Positions 35,859 through 46,051 of a stretch of DNA of 61,629 nucleotides are shown one piece after another. The DNA is taken from contig JAFSRT010000010.1 in the NCBI GenBank assembly GCA_017445995.1, positions 1 through 61,629 on the forward strand, in the 5' to 3' direction. The notes below the pieces were generated by a model. That model was not told the DNA's origin. It did not search any database and saw only the letters and a list, made by a program, of their open reading frames with translations. This stretch comes from Clostridia bacterium (GTDB lineage: Bacteria > Bacillota > Clostridia > Christensenellales > Borkfalkiaceae). The number at the start of each line of letters is the position of its first letter. Positions within the stretch are counted from its first letter, which is position 1. Position numbers and translations under genes: made by a program.

Positions 35859-37154
35859 ATGAAAAGACTTAAAAAAATCGGATTACTAGCGACTTTAATA
35901 CTTACCGTTATCATTTTTAGCGTAAGTTCATTTGGTTGTTCTTTCGTAAACGATAGCGAAAACGGAGATAATACGCAAAACACTTCATATACCGTTCCTA
36001 ATCTGCCTGATTCGGCAAATAAATCGAGCGGTGTTCAAATAGCGTCCGAACCAAGGGATAGCGCGCCGTTTTCTAAACAGGACGCCGTTGCAAAAGTTCG
36101 GGGTTCATCAGTAGTCGTTATGGTGTCGGACGGGGTCGGTTCGGGTACTATGGTTGACATCACCAACGAAGGCGTGGACGAAACGAATATCGTTTATATA
36201 CTGACAAATTATCACGTTATAAGCACGAAGGGTGAAGTAAAAGTTTACCTTCCTAACGAAAAATATGCTTACGGCGACGACGAATACGTTTTCGACGGCA
36301 ATATCGGCGGAACGAAAGCAAGCAACGTAAACCAAGCGGTAACTTTGGTCGGTGCGGATAAAACCGCCGACGTTGCGGTATTAAAACTCAATTTACAGGG
36401 TTCAACGCTTAATAAATCCGACCTATGTCTTGCGACGATTATCGATACTACCCGTTATTCGGTAGTTGCGGGCGAAGAAGTGTTTGCAATCGGCAACCCA
36501 ACGGGTGAACTTCCGGGGACGGTGCTTGAAGGCATTATTTCTTACGAATACAGGGAAACGGCTATCGAAGATATAGGAGAAATGGTATTGCACCAAATCA
36601 GCGTTCCTATAACGCACGGCAGTTCAGGTGGCGGGCTGTTTAATCTTTACGGCGAATTAGTGGGAATAACTAACGCCGGCGACGATAATTATTCAAACTA
36701 CAATTACGCCGTTCCCGCAAAAATACCGACGGAAGAAGGTCAGATTGAAAACGGTTTCGTAAACATTGCAAAACAACTTATCGGAACTTACAATAACTTT
36801 AACGGCGAAAACTACGGCTACATTTCTGGCAGAAGAGAATTGTTCGGCTTTACCGTAAGCGGTGCAACCACGTCGCTTACCGTTTCGTCGGTTGAAAATG
36901 GCAGTCAGGCGCAAACGCAAGGTCTTAAAGCAAACGATACTATTACGGCGCTTTCGGTAAACGGCACGCCTATCGTCCCGTTATCTTACAGCGCATATAC
37001 CACGGCAATGTCGGGAATAAAGATAGGCGATACAATCACGATGACGGTTAATAGAACGCAAATAAGCATAGGCGGCAAAACGTCGACGAAAGTCGTAACC
37101 GTATCTATGACTGCAAGGCAGTTTTATTTCTGCGATACGGGAATATACGATTAA
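35859..37154 (+). CDS. HtrA-like trypsin-fold serine protease, probable lipoprotein
   Basis: A 431-residue protein. An N-terminal signal (basic KRLKK, hydrophobic core to ~26) ends FGC with Cys27 as likely lipid anchor, although the -3 residue of the lipobox is unusual. A low-complexity spacer follows, then the protease domain with His119 (NYHV), Asp171 (TADVAVL) and Ser256 (GSSGG). A C-terminal PDZ-like domain (~325-415) contains VENGSQAQTQGLKANDTI. HtrA proteins degrade misfolded envelope proteins. AAAGGAG precedes the ATG. It is monocistronic between terminators. Confidence 0.9.
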   Translation: MKRLKKIGLLATLILTVIIFSVSSFGCSFVNDSENGDNTQNTSYTVPNLPDSANKSSGVQIASEPRDSAPFSKQDAVAKVRGSSVVVMVSDGVGSGTMVDITNEGVDETNIVYILTNYHVISTKGEVKVYLPNEKYAYGDDEYVFDGNIGGTKASNVNQAVTLVGADKTADVAVLKLNLQGSTLNKSDLCLATIIDTTRYSVVAGEEVFAIGNPTGELPGTVLEGIISYEYRETAIEDIGEMVLHQISVPITHGSSGGGLFNLYGELVGITNAGDDNYSNYNYAVPAKIPTEEGQIENGFVNIAKQLIGTYNNFNGENYGYISGRRELFGFTVSGATTSLTVSSVENGSQAQTQGLKANDTITALSVNGTPIVPLSYSAYTTAMSGIKIGDTITMTVNRTQISIGGKTSTKVVTVSMTARQFYFCDTGIYD

Positions 37155-37172
37155 AAATTAACTATTAAATCA

Positions 37173-37209
37173 AAAAAACAGTTTGCAAAAAAGCAGGCTG
37201 TTTTTTATT
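37173..37209 (+). terminator. Intrinsic terminator after htrA-like gene
   Basis: AAAAACAG/CTGTTTTT with an inner TTTGC/GCAGG extension and an A6 loop, followed by T-rich sequence. Confidence 0.85.
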
Positions 37210-37219
37210 TTAACTTTCA

Positions 37220-37248
37220 TTGACAATTATCGTAAATTAAAGTAAAAT
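37220..37248 (+). promoter_or_regulatory. Sigma-A promoter of ruv operon, near-leaderless
   Basis: TTGACA (37220-37225), 17 nt, TAAAAT (37243-37248). The ruvC ATG starts at 37258, so the mRNA leader should be only a few nucleotides or absent. Confidence 0.8.
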
Positions 37249-37257
37249 ATATTACGT

Positions 37258-37779
37258 ATGGTTATATTAGGGTTCGACCCCGGAATAGCCACTCTCGGCT
37301 ACGGGGTAATAAGCGTTGATGAAAAGGGTAAGTTAAAAATGATTGATAACGGCGCTATAATAACGCCGAAAACGGACAATCTTGCCGTAAGACTTACTAT
37401 GCTTGAAAAGGGTATAAAAATCATTATCGACAAGTTTAAACCCGACCAGATAGCGGTGGAAGAACTCTTTTTTGCAAAGAACGTTAAAACGGGTATAGCC
37501 GTAGCGCACGCAAGGGGGGTTTTGATACTAACCGCACAAAAGGAATGCGGGCAGATTTTCGAATATACGCCCTTGCAGATAAAACAGGCGCTGACGGGGT
37601 ACGGAAGGGCGGACAAACACCAGATACAAAAAATGGTTAAAACCCTTCTTAAACTTTCGGAAATCCCGAAACCCGACGACGCGGCGGACGCGCTTGCCGT
37701 TGCACTTACTCACGCAAGGACAAATAAATTAGGCGGGCTTTTCAGCGTGAACACCGCACCGGGGAACTATACTCATTAA
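37258..37779 (+). CDS. ruvC: Holliday junction resolvase RuvC
   Basis: A 173-residue endonuclease: VILGFDPGIATLGYG with catalytic Asp7, VEELFFAKN with the first catalytic Glu, and the DDAADALAVALTH acidic cluster at the C-terminus. It cuts Holliday junctions symmetrically together with RuvAB. RuvC, rather than RecU, is expected for Clostridia. No Shine-Dalgarno precedes the ATG. It is the first gene of ruvC-ruvA-ruvB-queA. Confidence 0.97.
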   Translation: MVILGFDPGIATLGYGVISVDEKGKLKMIDNGAIITPKTDNLAVRLTMLEKGIKIIIDKFKPDQIAVEELFFAKNVKTGIAVAHARGVLILTAQKECGQIFEYTPLQIKQALTGYGRADKHQIQKMVKTLLKLSEIPKPDDAADALAVALTHARTNKLGGLFSVNTAPGNYTH

Positions 37780-37790
37780 GGGGAAAAATA

Positions 37791-38390
37791 ATGATAGGAT
37801 ATTTAGAAGGCGTTGTTAAGGAAAAAATCAATAATAAAATAATTTTGCTCTGCGGTGGCGTGGGGTTTGAAATCACCTGTTCCGCGTCCGTATATAACGG
37901 TTGCAATATAAACGAAAAAACATCGGCGTATATCTATACGGCGGTAAGGGAAGACGACATTTCGTTATACGGGTTTATAAGTTCTTCCGAAAAAGAAATG
38001 TTTTTAAAACTCATTTCCGTTTCGGGCGTAGGTCCTAAAATGGGTATTACCGTGTTATCTAATATGAAACTTGAAGAACTCGCGGTGAATATCGCGACGT
38101 CGGACGTTAAAGCGCTATCGAAAGTAAAAGGTCTTGGCAAAAAGACGGCGGAAAGAATTATACTCGAATTAAGGGAAAAAATCACGGCGGAAGAAACGGT
38201 GGCGGACGGCGAAACTGTAAAACCTGAAAAGGAAAACGCGTTGTCGCCTGAAAAGGAAGACGCGGTAATCGCGCTTATGGGTCTTGGTTTTACAAGGCAA
38301 GAGTGCGTAAACGCCATGAACGGCGCGACGGAAAGCGGTGCTAATACTATTCAGGAAATAGTAACTTACGCCCTTAAACATATAAGATAG
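37791..38390 (+). CDS. ruvA: Holliday junction DNA helicase subunit RuvA
   Basis: A 199-residue protein: MIGYLEGVVKEK start, two helix-hairpin-helix segments (ISVSGVGPKMGITVLS and LSKVKGLGKKTAERIILELR), an acidic linker and the C-terminal RuvB-contact domain (ALMGLGFTRQECVNAM). It binds four-way junctions and loads RuvB. AAGGGG precedes the start. Confidence 0.97.
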   Translation: MIGYLEGVVKEKINNKIILLCGGVGFEITCSASVYNGCNINEKTSAYIYTAVREDDISLYGFISSSEKEMFLKLISVSGVGPKMGITVLSNMKLEELAVNIATSDVKALSKVKGLGKKTAERIILELREKITAEETVADGETVKPEKENALSPEKEDAVIALMGLGFTRQECVNAMNGATESGANTIQEIVTYALKHIR

Positions 38391-38397
38391 GTGAAAT

Positions 38398-39504
38398 ATG
38401 GAAGATGAAGGATTATATATAACGAGTGCAAAGGAAGGGGGCGTTTCTTCTGATAATGAAGAAAGACTTTCTTCTCCGGCAAAGAATATTGCCGACGTCG
38501 AGATAGAAAACATATTGCGCCCGAAGTCTATGGAAGGCTACGTGGGGCAAGAAAAGGTTAAAGATAACCTTGCAATCTCTATCGCTTCGGCTAAAATGAG
38601 AAACGACGCACTTGACCACGTTTTACTTTACGGGCCACCGGGATTAGGTAAAACCACCCTTGCGCACATTATCGCTAACGAACTCGGTTCACAGATAAAA
38701 GTCGCAAGCGGGCCTGCGATTGAAAGGCAGGGCGATTTGGCGGCGATTATAACTAACCTTAACGAACACGACGTTTTGTTTATCGACGAAATACACAGAC
38801 TTAACCATAACGTAGAAGAAATACTCTATTCGGCTATGGAAGACTTTTCACTCGATTTTATAACGGGTAAAGGACCGTCGGCAAGCAGTATTCAGATTGC
38901 GCTTCCTCACTTTACCCTTATCGGCGCGACGACGAAGGCGGGTATGCTTTCAGCCCCGCTTCGCGACAGGTTCGGCGTTATATGCAGGCTTGAAACCTAT
39001 TCCGTTACGGAACTTACGGAAATAGTGGAAAGGGCTTCTAAAATGCTGGCTATTACCATAACGAAAGACGCGGCGACTGAAATCGCGAAGAGAAGTCGCG
39101 GAACACCGCGTATTGCGAACAGACTGTTAAAGAGAGTAAGGGACTATTCTATCGTTAAAAGACATAAAGGAATAGAACTGTCCGACGCAAAAGAAGAACT
39201 GAAACTTTTAGATATAGACGAGTTGGGGCTTGACCATATCGACAGAAGCATATTAAAATCTATGGCGGAAAAGTTTGCGGGCGGGCCTTGCGGACTTGAA
39301 ACGCTTGCCGCAACAATAAACGAAGACGCGGGCACGATAGAAGACGTTTACGAACCGTATCTGCTTCAATTAGGCTTTATAGCGAGAACACCGCGCGGGC
39401 GTGTCCTTTTAGGAAAAGGCTACGAACATATAGGCAAAAAAATACCGCAGAACAAAAAAGAACAATTATCATTTTTAACCGACGACTGCAATGAAAACGA
39501 CTGA
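38398..39504 (+). CDS. ruvB: Holliday junction DNA helicase subunit RuvB
   Basis: A 368-residue AAA+ motor. Walker [10 protein letters not shown] is at 79-87, Walker B DEIHRL follows, with the sensor [18 protein letters not shown] and the C-terminal winged helix ([17 protein letters not shown]). It drives branch migration on RuvA. The first ~30 residues (to KNIADVE) extend a little beyond the common length. AGGTGA precedes the ATG. It overlaps queA by 14 nt. Confidence 0.97.
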   Translation: MEDEGLYITSAKEGGVSSDNEERLSSPAKNIADVEIENILRPKSMEGYVGQEKVKDNLAISIASAKMRNDALDHVLLYGPPGLGKTTLAHIIANELGSQIKVASGPAIERQGDLAAIITNLNEHDVLFIDEIHRLNHNVEEILYSAMEDFSLDFITGKGPSASSIQIALPHFTLIGATTKAGMLSAPLRDRFGVICRLETYSVTELTEIVERASKMLAITITKDAATEIAKRSRGTPRIANRLLKRVRDYSIVKRHKGIELSDAKEELKLLDIDELGLDHIDRSILKSMAEKFAGGPCGLETLAATINEDAGTIEDVYEPYLLQLGFIARTPRGRVLLGKGYEHIGKKIPQNKKEQLSFLTDDCNEND

Positions 39505-40513
39505 CTTTGATTATTATTTACCGGAAAACTTAATAGCGCAGACCCCCGTTGAACCGAGGGACGCTTCGCGACTTTTGGTATACGATAGAACTACCGACAC
39601 CGTGTACCATAAGCACTTTTCAGATATTAAGTCCTTTTTAAAAAAGGGCGACCTTCTCGTCAGAAACAATACTAAAGTTCTTCCCGCAAGGCTGTTTGGG
39701 ACAACGCCTAACGGCGGAAAGGTGGAAATACTTTTACTTAAAAGATTTAATTTAACCGAGTGGGAAGTGCTTGTAAAACCGGGCAAAAAAATGCGCGTCG
39801 GCGCAAAAATCACCATTTCTTCCGACTTATCGGCAGAAGTTCTTGAAATATTTCCCGAAGAAGGGACAAGGCGCGTTAGATTTATTTACGACGGCGTTTT
39901 TGAAGACGTTATAGGCAGAATAGGCGAAATGCCGTTGCCACCGTATATAAAAGAAAAATTAAAAGATAAAAATCGTTATCAGACGGTTTACGCAAAAACC
40001 GACGGGTCGGCGGCAGCGCCAACCGCGGGACTGCATTTTACCGACGGGCTTATAAAAGAACTGCAAGATATGGGCGTTGAAATTGCCGACGTTTTACTTC
40101 ACGTAGGGCTTGGGACTTTCCGCCCCGTAAAGGAAGAAGAAATCGAAAAGCATCATATTCACAGCGAATATTTTGAAATAGACGAAGAGAACGCAGAAAA
40201 AATCAACCGCGCAAAAAGGGAAGGCAGGCGCATTATCGCCGTCGGCACGACGAGTGTAAGAACGCTTGAAAGTGCGTCGGACGAAAACGGTTTTGTGTCC
40301 CCCGTTAAAAGGAATACCGAAATATTTATTTATCCGCCGTACAAGTTTAAGTGTGTGGACGGGCTTATAACTAATTTCCACTTGCCGAAATCCACTCTTT
40401 TAATGTTAGTGTCGGCTTTCGTTTCTCGAGAAAAGATATTAGAACTGTATAACACAGCAGTAAAAGAAGGGTACAGATTTTTTTCCTTCGGCGACGCGTG
40501 TCTGTTCTTATAA
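39491..40513 (+). CDS. queA: S-adenosylmethionine:tRNA ribosyltransferase-isomerase
   Basis: A 340-residue Que[26 protein letters not shown] at the start, [29 protein letters not shown] and [11 protein letters not shown] are hallmark blocks. It moves the ribosyl part of S-adenosylmethionine to preQ1-modified tRNA, making epoxyqueuosine. The gene overlaps ruvB and stands before tgt, so the queuosine genes are linked with the ruv operon as in many bacteria. Its stop lies within the first copy of a duplicated element. Confidence 0.96.
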   Translation: MKTTDFDYYLPENLIAQTPVEPRDASRLLVYDRTTDTVYHKHFSDIKSFLKKGDLLVRNNTKVLPARLFGTTPNGGKVEILLLKRFNLTEWEVLVKPGKKMRVGAKITISSDLSAEVLEIFPEEGTRRVRFIYDGVFEDVIGRIGEMPLPPYIKEKLKDKNRYQTVYAKTDGSAAAPTAGLHFTDGLIKELQDMGVEIADVLLHVGLGTFRPVKEEEIEKHHIHSEYFEIDEENAEKINRAKREGRRIIAVGTTSVRTLESASDENGFVSPVKRNTEIFIYPPYKFKCVDGLITNFHLPKSTLLMLVSAFVSREKILELYNTAVKEGYRFFSFGDACLFL

Positions 40514-40566
40514 ACTGCGCAATACTGCGTTTCTGAAAAGAAAAAAAAACTTCGATAATCAGACGA
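40510..40566 (+). repeat. Duplicated intergenic element, copy 1
   Basis: About 57 bp, starting ATAAACTGCGCAATACTGCG and ending ACTTCGATAATCAGACGA. It matches 40632-40686 except for a short variable patch. It includes the queA stop codon. Confidence 0.9.
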
Positions 40567-40590
40567 TTTATCTCATCTTTTTTTCTTTTC
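40535..40590 (+). other. Polypurine/polypyrimidine inverted repeat
   Basis: GAAAAGAAAAAAA and TTTTTTTCTTTTC form a 13-bp stem around the end of repeat copy 1. It may act as a weak terminator after queA. Confidence 0.55.
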
Positions 40591-40631
40591 GAGCCTTGTC
40601 TTGCTTGTTTCTAAAAACAGACAAATGCGGA

Positions 40632-40686
40632 ATAAACTGCGCAATACTGCGTACTTAAAAAGAAAAAAACTTCGATAATCAGACGA
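40632..40686 (+). repeat. Duplicated intergenic element, copy 2
   Basis: About 55 bp, second copy of the element at 40510, ending 19 nt before the tgt start codon. It could form part of the tgt leader. Confidence 0.9.
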
Positions 40687-40699
40687 AATACGAACATAA

Positions 40700-41827
<1,128 letters not shown>

Positions 41828-41868
41828 AACGCGAAAAACACGAAAAAATAACTTTATCAAAAAAATAC

Positions 41869-41897
41869 TTGCAATTTTAGTGGAAATGTTATATTAT
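41869..41897 (+). promoter_or_regulatory. Promoter for yajC
   Basis: TTGCAA (41869-41874), 17 nt, TATTAT (41892-41897). Confidence 0.65.
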
Positions 41898-41927
41898 TAA
41901 AAGGAAATAAATAAGGAGAAAAAAAAT

Positions 41928-42308
41928 ATGAATAATTTATTGACGGCAGAAAGTGGAACAAGTTGGGCTTTTTACGTTATAGTCGGCGTAATGCTTGTTT
42001 TAGTCATCGGTTTTATGATTTGGCAATCGATAACGGGCAAGAAGAAACAGCAACAGGCAATCGAAATGGTTGACAAAATGAAGATAGGCGACAAGGTTAA
42101 AACCATAGGCGGTGTTTGCGGATACGTTGCGGAAATCAATAACGCCGAAAATACTTTCGTTCTTAAAACGGGTATGGACGGAAAAGAAAGTTACGTTAAG
42201 TTCGACAAGGGCGCTATTTATCAGACCGCACCTGTTGAAAACGAAAAGGCGGAAAAGAAGGAAGAAAAACCTGCTGAAACAACTGAAACCGCTAACGAAA
42301 AAGAATAA
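41928..42308 (+). CDS. yajC: Sec translocase accessory subunit YajC
   Basis: A 126-residue protein: a short outside N-terminus, one membrane helix (~15-36, ending FMIWQSITGKKKQ), then VDKMKIGDKVKTIGGVCGYVAEIN, the typical YajC domain, and an E/K-rich tail. It associates with SecDF to support protein secretion. AAGGAG precedes the ATG. SecDF is not in the window. Confidence 0.93.
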   Translation: MNNLLTAESGTSWAFYVIVGVMLVLVIGFMIWQSITGKKKQQQAIEMVDKMKIGDKVKTIGGVCGYVAEINNAENTFVLKTGMDGKESYVKFDKGAIYQTAPVENEKAEKKEEKPAETTETANEKE

Positions 42309-42328
42309 TTTTTGAATAAAAACGAAAG

Positions 42329-42366
42329 TCCCCACGTAGTATATAGTGTTACGTGGGGGTTTTTAT
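42329..42366 (+). terminator. Intrinsic terminator after yajC, touching the next start codon
   Basis: CCCCACGTA and TACGTGGGG form a 9-bp stem followed by GTTTTTATG. The T tract runs into the ATG of the TIGR04086-type gene. Confidence 0.8.
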
Positions 42367-42733
42367 GTTTAAAGAAAGTGTTCCTTTTTCTGCTGTTAAG
42401 GGCGGACTTATCGCGTTTTTTTGTTTCGTTATCGGTATCGTTTTGTTTTCCGGCGTAATAACTTTTTTATACGTCGGCACGAACACGGTTAAAATAATAA
42501 ACCAGTTTATAAAAATCATATCGGTATTTTTCGGGTGCTTGTTTGCAATCGATAAGGAAAAGGGGTTAATTAAAGGTGCGCTTATAGGATTAGTTTTCAG
42601 CGTTTTTTCTATGGTGTTTTGCCTTTTTATTTATAGCGAAGCCTTTGTGTTCGGTAAGGCATGTGTCGACGCGCTTTTTATATCGGTCATTTCGGCTATA
42701 ATAGGGCTGATTATAATAAACGCAAAAAATTAA
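42365..42733 (+). CDS. TIGR04086-type small membrane protein
   Basis: A ~122-residue protein with about four hydrophobic segments. It resembles the TIGR04086 (YrzE-like) family of Firmicute membrane proteins, commonly beside yajC; the function is unknown. The start is taken as ATG 42365; an in-frame GTG at 42353 lies inside the terminator stem and is unlikely. The only purine-rich stretch, GGGGG, is part of that stem, so folding of the terminator and ribosome access would compete. Confidence 0.7.
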   Translation: MFKESVPFSAVKGGLIAFFCFVIGIVLFSGVITFLYVGTNTVKIINQFIKIISVFFGCLFAIDKEKGLIKGALIGLVFSVFSMVFCLFIYSEAFVFGKACVDALFISVISAIIGLIIINAKN

Positions 42734-42734
42734 A

Positions 42735-42756
42735 ACGTACGATTAACGTACGATTA
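42735..42756. repeat. Two tandem 11-bp repeats
   Basis: ACGTACGATTA occurs twice head to tail directly after the membrane protein gene. Its role is unknown. Confidence 0.7.
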
Positions 42757-42760
42757 CGGT

Positions 42761-42799
42761 AATAAGCGGGGCGTATTTTTATACGCCCCGCTTATTATG
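42761..42799. terminator. Strong bidirectional terminator
   Basis: AATAAGCGGGGCGTAT and ATACGCCCCGCTTATT form a perfect 16-bp stem with a small T-rich loop between convergent genes. Confidence 0.9.
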
Positions 42800-42807
42800 T
42801 TTTATAG

Positions 42808-44040
42808 TTAAATCACCCAGTCGCCGTCGATAAAAATCGGAGTTCTCGTTCCGTCTTTTTGTACGCCCGTAATATTTAAATCTTTCGTACCTATCATAAA
42901 GTCGACGTGTTCTTTAGAATCGTTAAATCCGAGTTTATGGAGTTCTTTTTTAGAAAGCGTATCGCCGTTTTTAACGGTCGTCGGGTAAGCCCCGCCGATT
43001 GCGAAATGGCAACTTGCGTTCTCGTCGAATAAAGTGTTGTAAAATAAAACGTTCGATAACGCTATCGGCGAGTTTTTGCCGATAAGCGCAACTTCGCCGA
43101 GACTTTTAGTGCCGGAGTCTGTTTCAATAAGTTTTTTTAATAAGTCTTCGCCTTTTTTTGCCGATACAGATACGATTTTGCCTTTTTTAAAAGTAATGGT
43201 AAAATCGTCTATAATCTGCCCGTTATAGGAAAGTGGTAGGGCGGAACGCACCGTTCCGTCTATTCTTTTATTGTGCGGTGCGGTGAAAACTTCTTCCGTC
43301 GGCATATTCGCGATAAACTTCACGCCGTCTTGTGCCTTTTCTTCGGCGGAAAGCCACACGTGGTTTTCGATTAGCCCGACTTTAATATCCGTTCCCGATT
43401 TATTCTTGTATTCAAGATAGGAAAAACGCTTGGCGTTTAAGAACTCTGCGCGCTTATTTAAAATTGAAACGTGTTGCGTCCACGCCGAAACGGGGTCGGA
43501 AGAATCTAACCGCATAGATTTAATTATAAGTTCCCACAGTTTATCGACGGCGTTCTTATCGTTTTTAAATATCTCTTTCGCCCAACTTTCCGTAGGGATT
43601 GAAACGACGCACCACCTTATTCCATTTTTCATCACTTCGTCCGAAAACTTCTTAAAAGCCTTTGCCCGCGCCTTTTTGATATAGGCAAGTTTTTCAACGG
43701 GAACGTCCTTAAAAACGGACGGGTCGTCCCCGTCTATCGCGACGTAGCAATAGTTCTTTTTTAACAGGTTGTCTCTTTGCATTATCTTCCATTTAGGAAT
43801 ATCCGATAAGTATTCTTTATCGCCGTATAGGTAGTTATATTTATCGATAATCCGGTCTTCGTATCTTACCGATACGTCCCTTGCACCGAGAGAAAAGGCG
43901 GTTTTTGCAAATATTTTCGCAACGTCGTTCCTTTCTACCGGACAAACTATTTCAACACCCTGTCCGCGTTGCATAGATACGCCTTTTAATAAAACGAGTT
44001 CGGCGTATTTTGTCAATATTTCTTCTTTATTCATAGTCAA
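42808..44040 (-). CDS. M29-family aminopeptidase
   Basis: A 410-residue protein of the M29 (AmpS/PepS) family: N-terminal VLLKGVSMQRGQGVEIVCPVERNDVA, then the metal-binding regions with IANMPTEEVFTAPHNKRIDGTV, GEVALIGKNSPI, NTLFDENASCHFAIGGAY and HVDFMIGTKDLNITG. It should be a cytoplasmic dimeric metallo-aminopeptidase. I keep the TTG start at 44040: GGGAGA lies 7 nt before it, while the ATG two codons later would be 13 nt away. No promoter was assigned with confidence. Confidence 0.92.
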   Translation of the reverse strand: MTMNKEEILTKYAELVLLKGVSMQRGQGVEIVCPVERNDVAKIFAKTAFSLGARDVSVRYEDRIIDKYNYLYGDKEYLSDIPKWKIMQRDNLLKKNYCYVAIDGDDPSVFKDVPVEKLAYIKKARAKAFKKFSDEVMKNGIRWCVVSIPTESWAKEIFKNDKNAVDKLWELIIKSMRLDSSDPVSAWTQHVSILNKRAEFLNAKRFSYLEYKNKSGTDIKVGLIENHVWLSAEEKAQDGVKFIANMPTEEVFTAPHNKRIDGTVRSALPLSYNGQIIDDFTITFKKGKIVSVSAKKGEDLLKKLIETDSGTKSLGEVALIGKNSPIALSNVLFYNTLFDENASCHFAIGGAYPTTVKNGDTLSKKELHKLGFNDSKEHVDFMIGTKDLNITGVQKDGTRTPIFIDGDWVI

Positions 44041-44129
44041 AATTATTCTCCCTTTTTTATTTTAATATGCTTTTTTTATTAAGTCAATATTTTTAATATT
44101 TTTAGTGCGGGCAATTTCGGTAAATAATA

Positions 44130-44158
44130 TTGACTTTACTTATTATATGAAGTATAAT
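44130..44158 (+). promoter_or_regulatory. Sigma-A promoter of dxs operon
   Basis: TTGACT (44130-44135), 17 nt, TATAAT (44153-44158). Further TATAAT-like boxes follow to about 44200, so alternative start points are possible. The leader would be about 70 nt. Confidence 0.75.
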
Positions 44159-44236
44159 ATATAAAATATATTATAATGCGTTATAATGTGAAATTATAAC
44201 CTTTTAGTTTTATATTTATTTTTTACGAGTTTACTT

Positions 44237-46051
44237 ATGGCGATATTAGAAAAAATTAACGAAACTTCCGATTTGAAAAAACTTAATATAGAAGAATTAA
44301 AACTTCTCTGCACGGAAATCCGCGAAGAAATCGTTGAAACGGTAAAAAACAACGGCGGGCATTTGTCGTCTAATCTCGGCGCTGTCGAACTGACCGTTGC
44401 AATACATTACGTTTTCGATTTAAATAGCGACAAACTTATTTTCGACGTGGGGCATCAATGCTATACCCATAAGATACTGACGGGCAGAAAAGAAAACTTT
44501 AAGTCGATAAGGACGACGGGCGGTCTTTCGGGGTTTTCCGATAGGAACGAAAGCCCGTTCGATATAAACACCACTGGTCATTCGGGGACTTCTATTCCTA
44601 TAACCTTGGGGCTTCTTAAAGCGAGAGATTCGCTTAACGAAAACTATAACGTAATAGACGTTGTTGGGGACGGGTCGTTTGTAAACGGCTTAAATCTCGA
44701 AGCGATGACGGCGCGCAATATTAAGCCGAAAGGTATGCTGGTAATATTAAACGACAACGGTATGAGTATTTCAAGGAACAGAAACGCGCTATACCGTTTT
44801 ATATCCCGTAATACGACGACGAAATCTTACCTTAAAACCAAAACGGGTATTAAAAAGGTTTTCGGGAACTCTTTCGTCGTAAAGTTTTTGAGAAAAATAA
44901 GAACCTTTATCAAACGGGTTTTCAATAAAAACAACTACATAGAAAGATTTGGCTTTAAATACGTGACGGGGGTTGACGGAAATAACCTTGAAAAGACGAT
45001 AAAGGCGCTTTCACGTATAAAAGAAGTTATGAAAAACAAGGCGGTGTTTCTGCACGTAAGAACGAAAAAGGGCTACGGCTACGAAGTCGCTGAAAAGTCG
45101 CCTGATTTATATCACGGAGTAGGAAAAGGCTTAACTGTAACGCAGGGCGATTTCTCGGAAGCGTTCGGTAATTCCGTTTATAAGTTAATTGAAGAAGACG
45201 GGAAAAACGTCGTTATTACCGCGGGTATGACTTACGGCACGGGGTTAGATAAGGTAATGAGAGATTTTAAAAATAACTTTTTCGACGTGGGTATAGCCGA
45301 AGAGTGCGCGATAACCGAAGCGTCGGGCTTGGCGCTCGGCGGACTTAAACCGATAGTTGCTATCTACTCGACCTTTATGCAACGCGGGTACGACGAAATA
45401 TTGCACGACGTTTGCCTTTCCGATTTGCCCGTCGTTTTATGCCTTGACAGGGCGGGGCTTGTCGGTGCGGACGGGAAGACGCATCGGGGCGTTTTCGATT
45501 TGAGTTTTCTGTCGCACCTTCCGAATATGCATATTTTTGCACCTTCCGACACTTCGGAGTTCGACAGCGTTTTAAGATACGCGGTAAAATTAAATCGTCC
45601 CGTTGCGATAAGGTATCCTAACGGCAAGATACCGACGTTTACTCATAACACCGATATAAACCTTTCGTTATGGGAAGTTTTAAAAGACGGACAAGGCGTA
45701 TCAATCCTTGCGGTAGGCCCGCGTATGATATCGCTTGCTTACGAAATAGCGGATAAATCCGACGGTACAATCGAGATCATTAACGCAAGGTCTGTTAAAC
45801 CGCTTGACGAAAAGGTATTAGAAAGAATTAAAAACAACAAAATAATAACGCTGGAAGAAAACGCGATAATCGGCGGGTTCGGTAGTCTTGTTTCAGACTA
45901 TTACAAGAATAAGTGCGAAAACGCAGAGATTTTTTCGTTCGGAATAAAGGACGAGTTCGTTTCTCACGGCGATATTAAGTCGCAAATGAAAGACAACGGT
46001 TTAACCGCGGAAAATATTATCGGAAAAGCACGTATAAACGGAGAAAAATAA
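44237..46051 (+). CDS. dxs: 1-deoxy-D-xylulose-5-phosphate synthase
   Basis: A 604-residue thiamine-diphosphate enzyme: HLSSNLGAVELTVAIHYVF, DVGHQCYTHKILTGR, GDGSFVNGLNLEAM with NDN (ThDP site), YHGVGKG, then the transketolase-like second half with DRAGLVGADGKTHRGVFDLSFL. It condenses pyruvate and glyceraldehyde-3-phosphate in the first step of the MEP isoprenoid pathway. It is slightly shorter than the common 620-640 residues, probably in the middle loop (~185-235). It heads an operon with surface-polysaccharide genes; its stop overlaps the next start (TAATG). Confidence 0.95.
   Translation: MAILEKINETSDLKKLNIEELKLLCTEIREEIVETVKNNGGHLSSNLGAVELTVAIHYVFDLNSDKLIFDVGHQCYTHKILTGRKENFKSIRTTGGLSGFSDRNESPFDINTTGHSGTSIPITLGLLKARDSLNENYNVIDVVGDGSFVNGLNLEAMTARNIKPKGMLVILNDNGMSISRNRNALYRFISRNTTTKSYLKTKTGIKKVFGNSFVVKFLRKIRTFIKRVFNKNNYIERFGFKYVTGVDGNNLEKTIKALSRIKEVMKNKAVFLHVRTKKGYGYEVAEKSPDLYHGVGKGLTVTQGDFSEAFGNSVYKLIEEDGKNVVITAGMTYGTGLDKVMRDFKNNFFDVGIAEECAITEASGLALGGLKPIVAIYSTFMQRGYDEILHDVCLSDLPVVLCLDRAGLVGADGKTHRGVFDLSFLSHLPNMHIFAPSDTSEFDSVLRYAVKLNRPVAIRYPNGKIPTFTHNTDINLSLWEVLKDGQGVSILAVGPRMISLAYEIADKSDGTIEIINARSVKPLDEKVLERIKNNKIITLEENAIIGGFGSLVSDYYKNKCENAEIFSFGIKDEFVSHGDIKSQMKDNGLTAENIIGKARINGEK

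Noticed and set aside
40510..40686. CRISPR-like array
   Set aside because: Only two copies, with no regular spacer series and no cas genes; it is a duplicated intergenic element.
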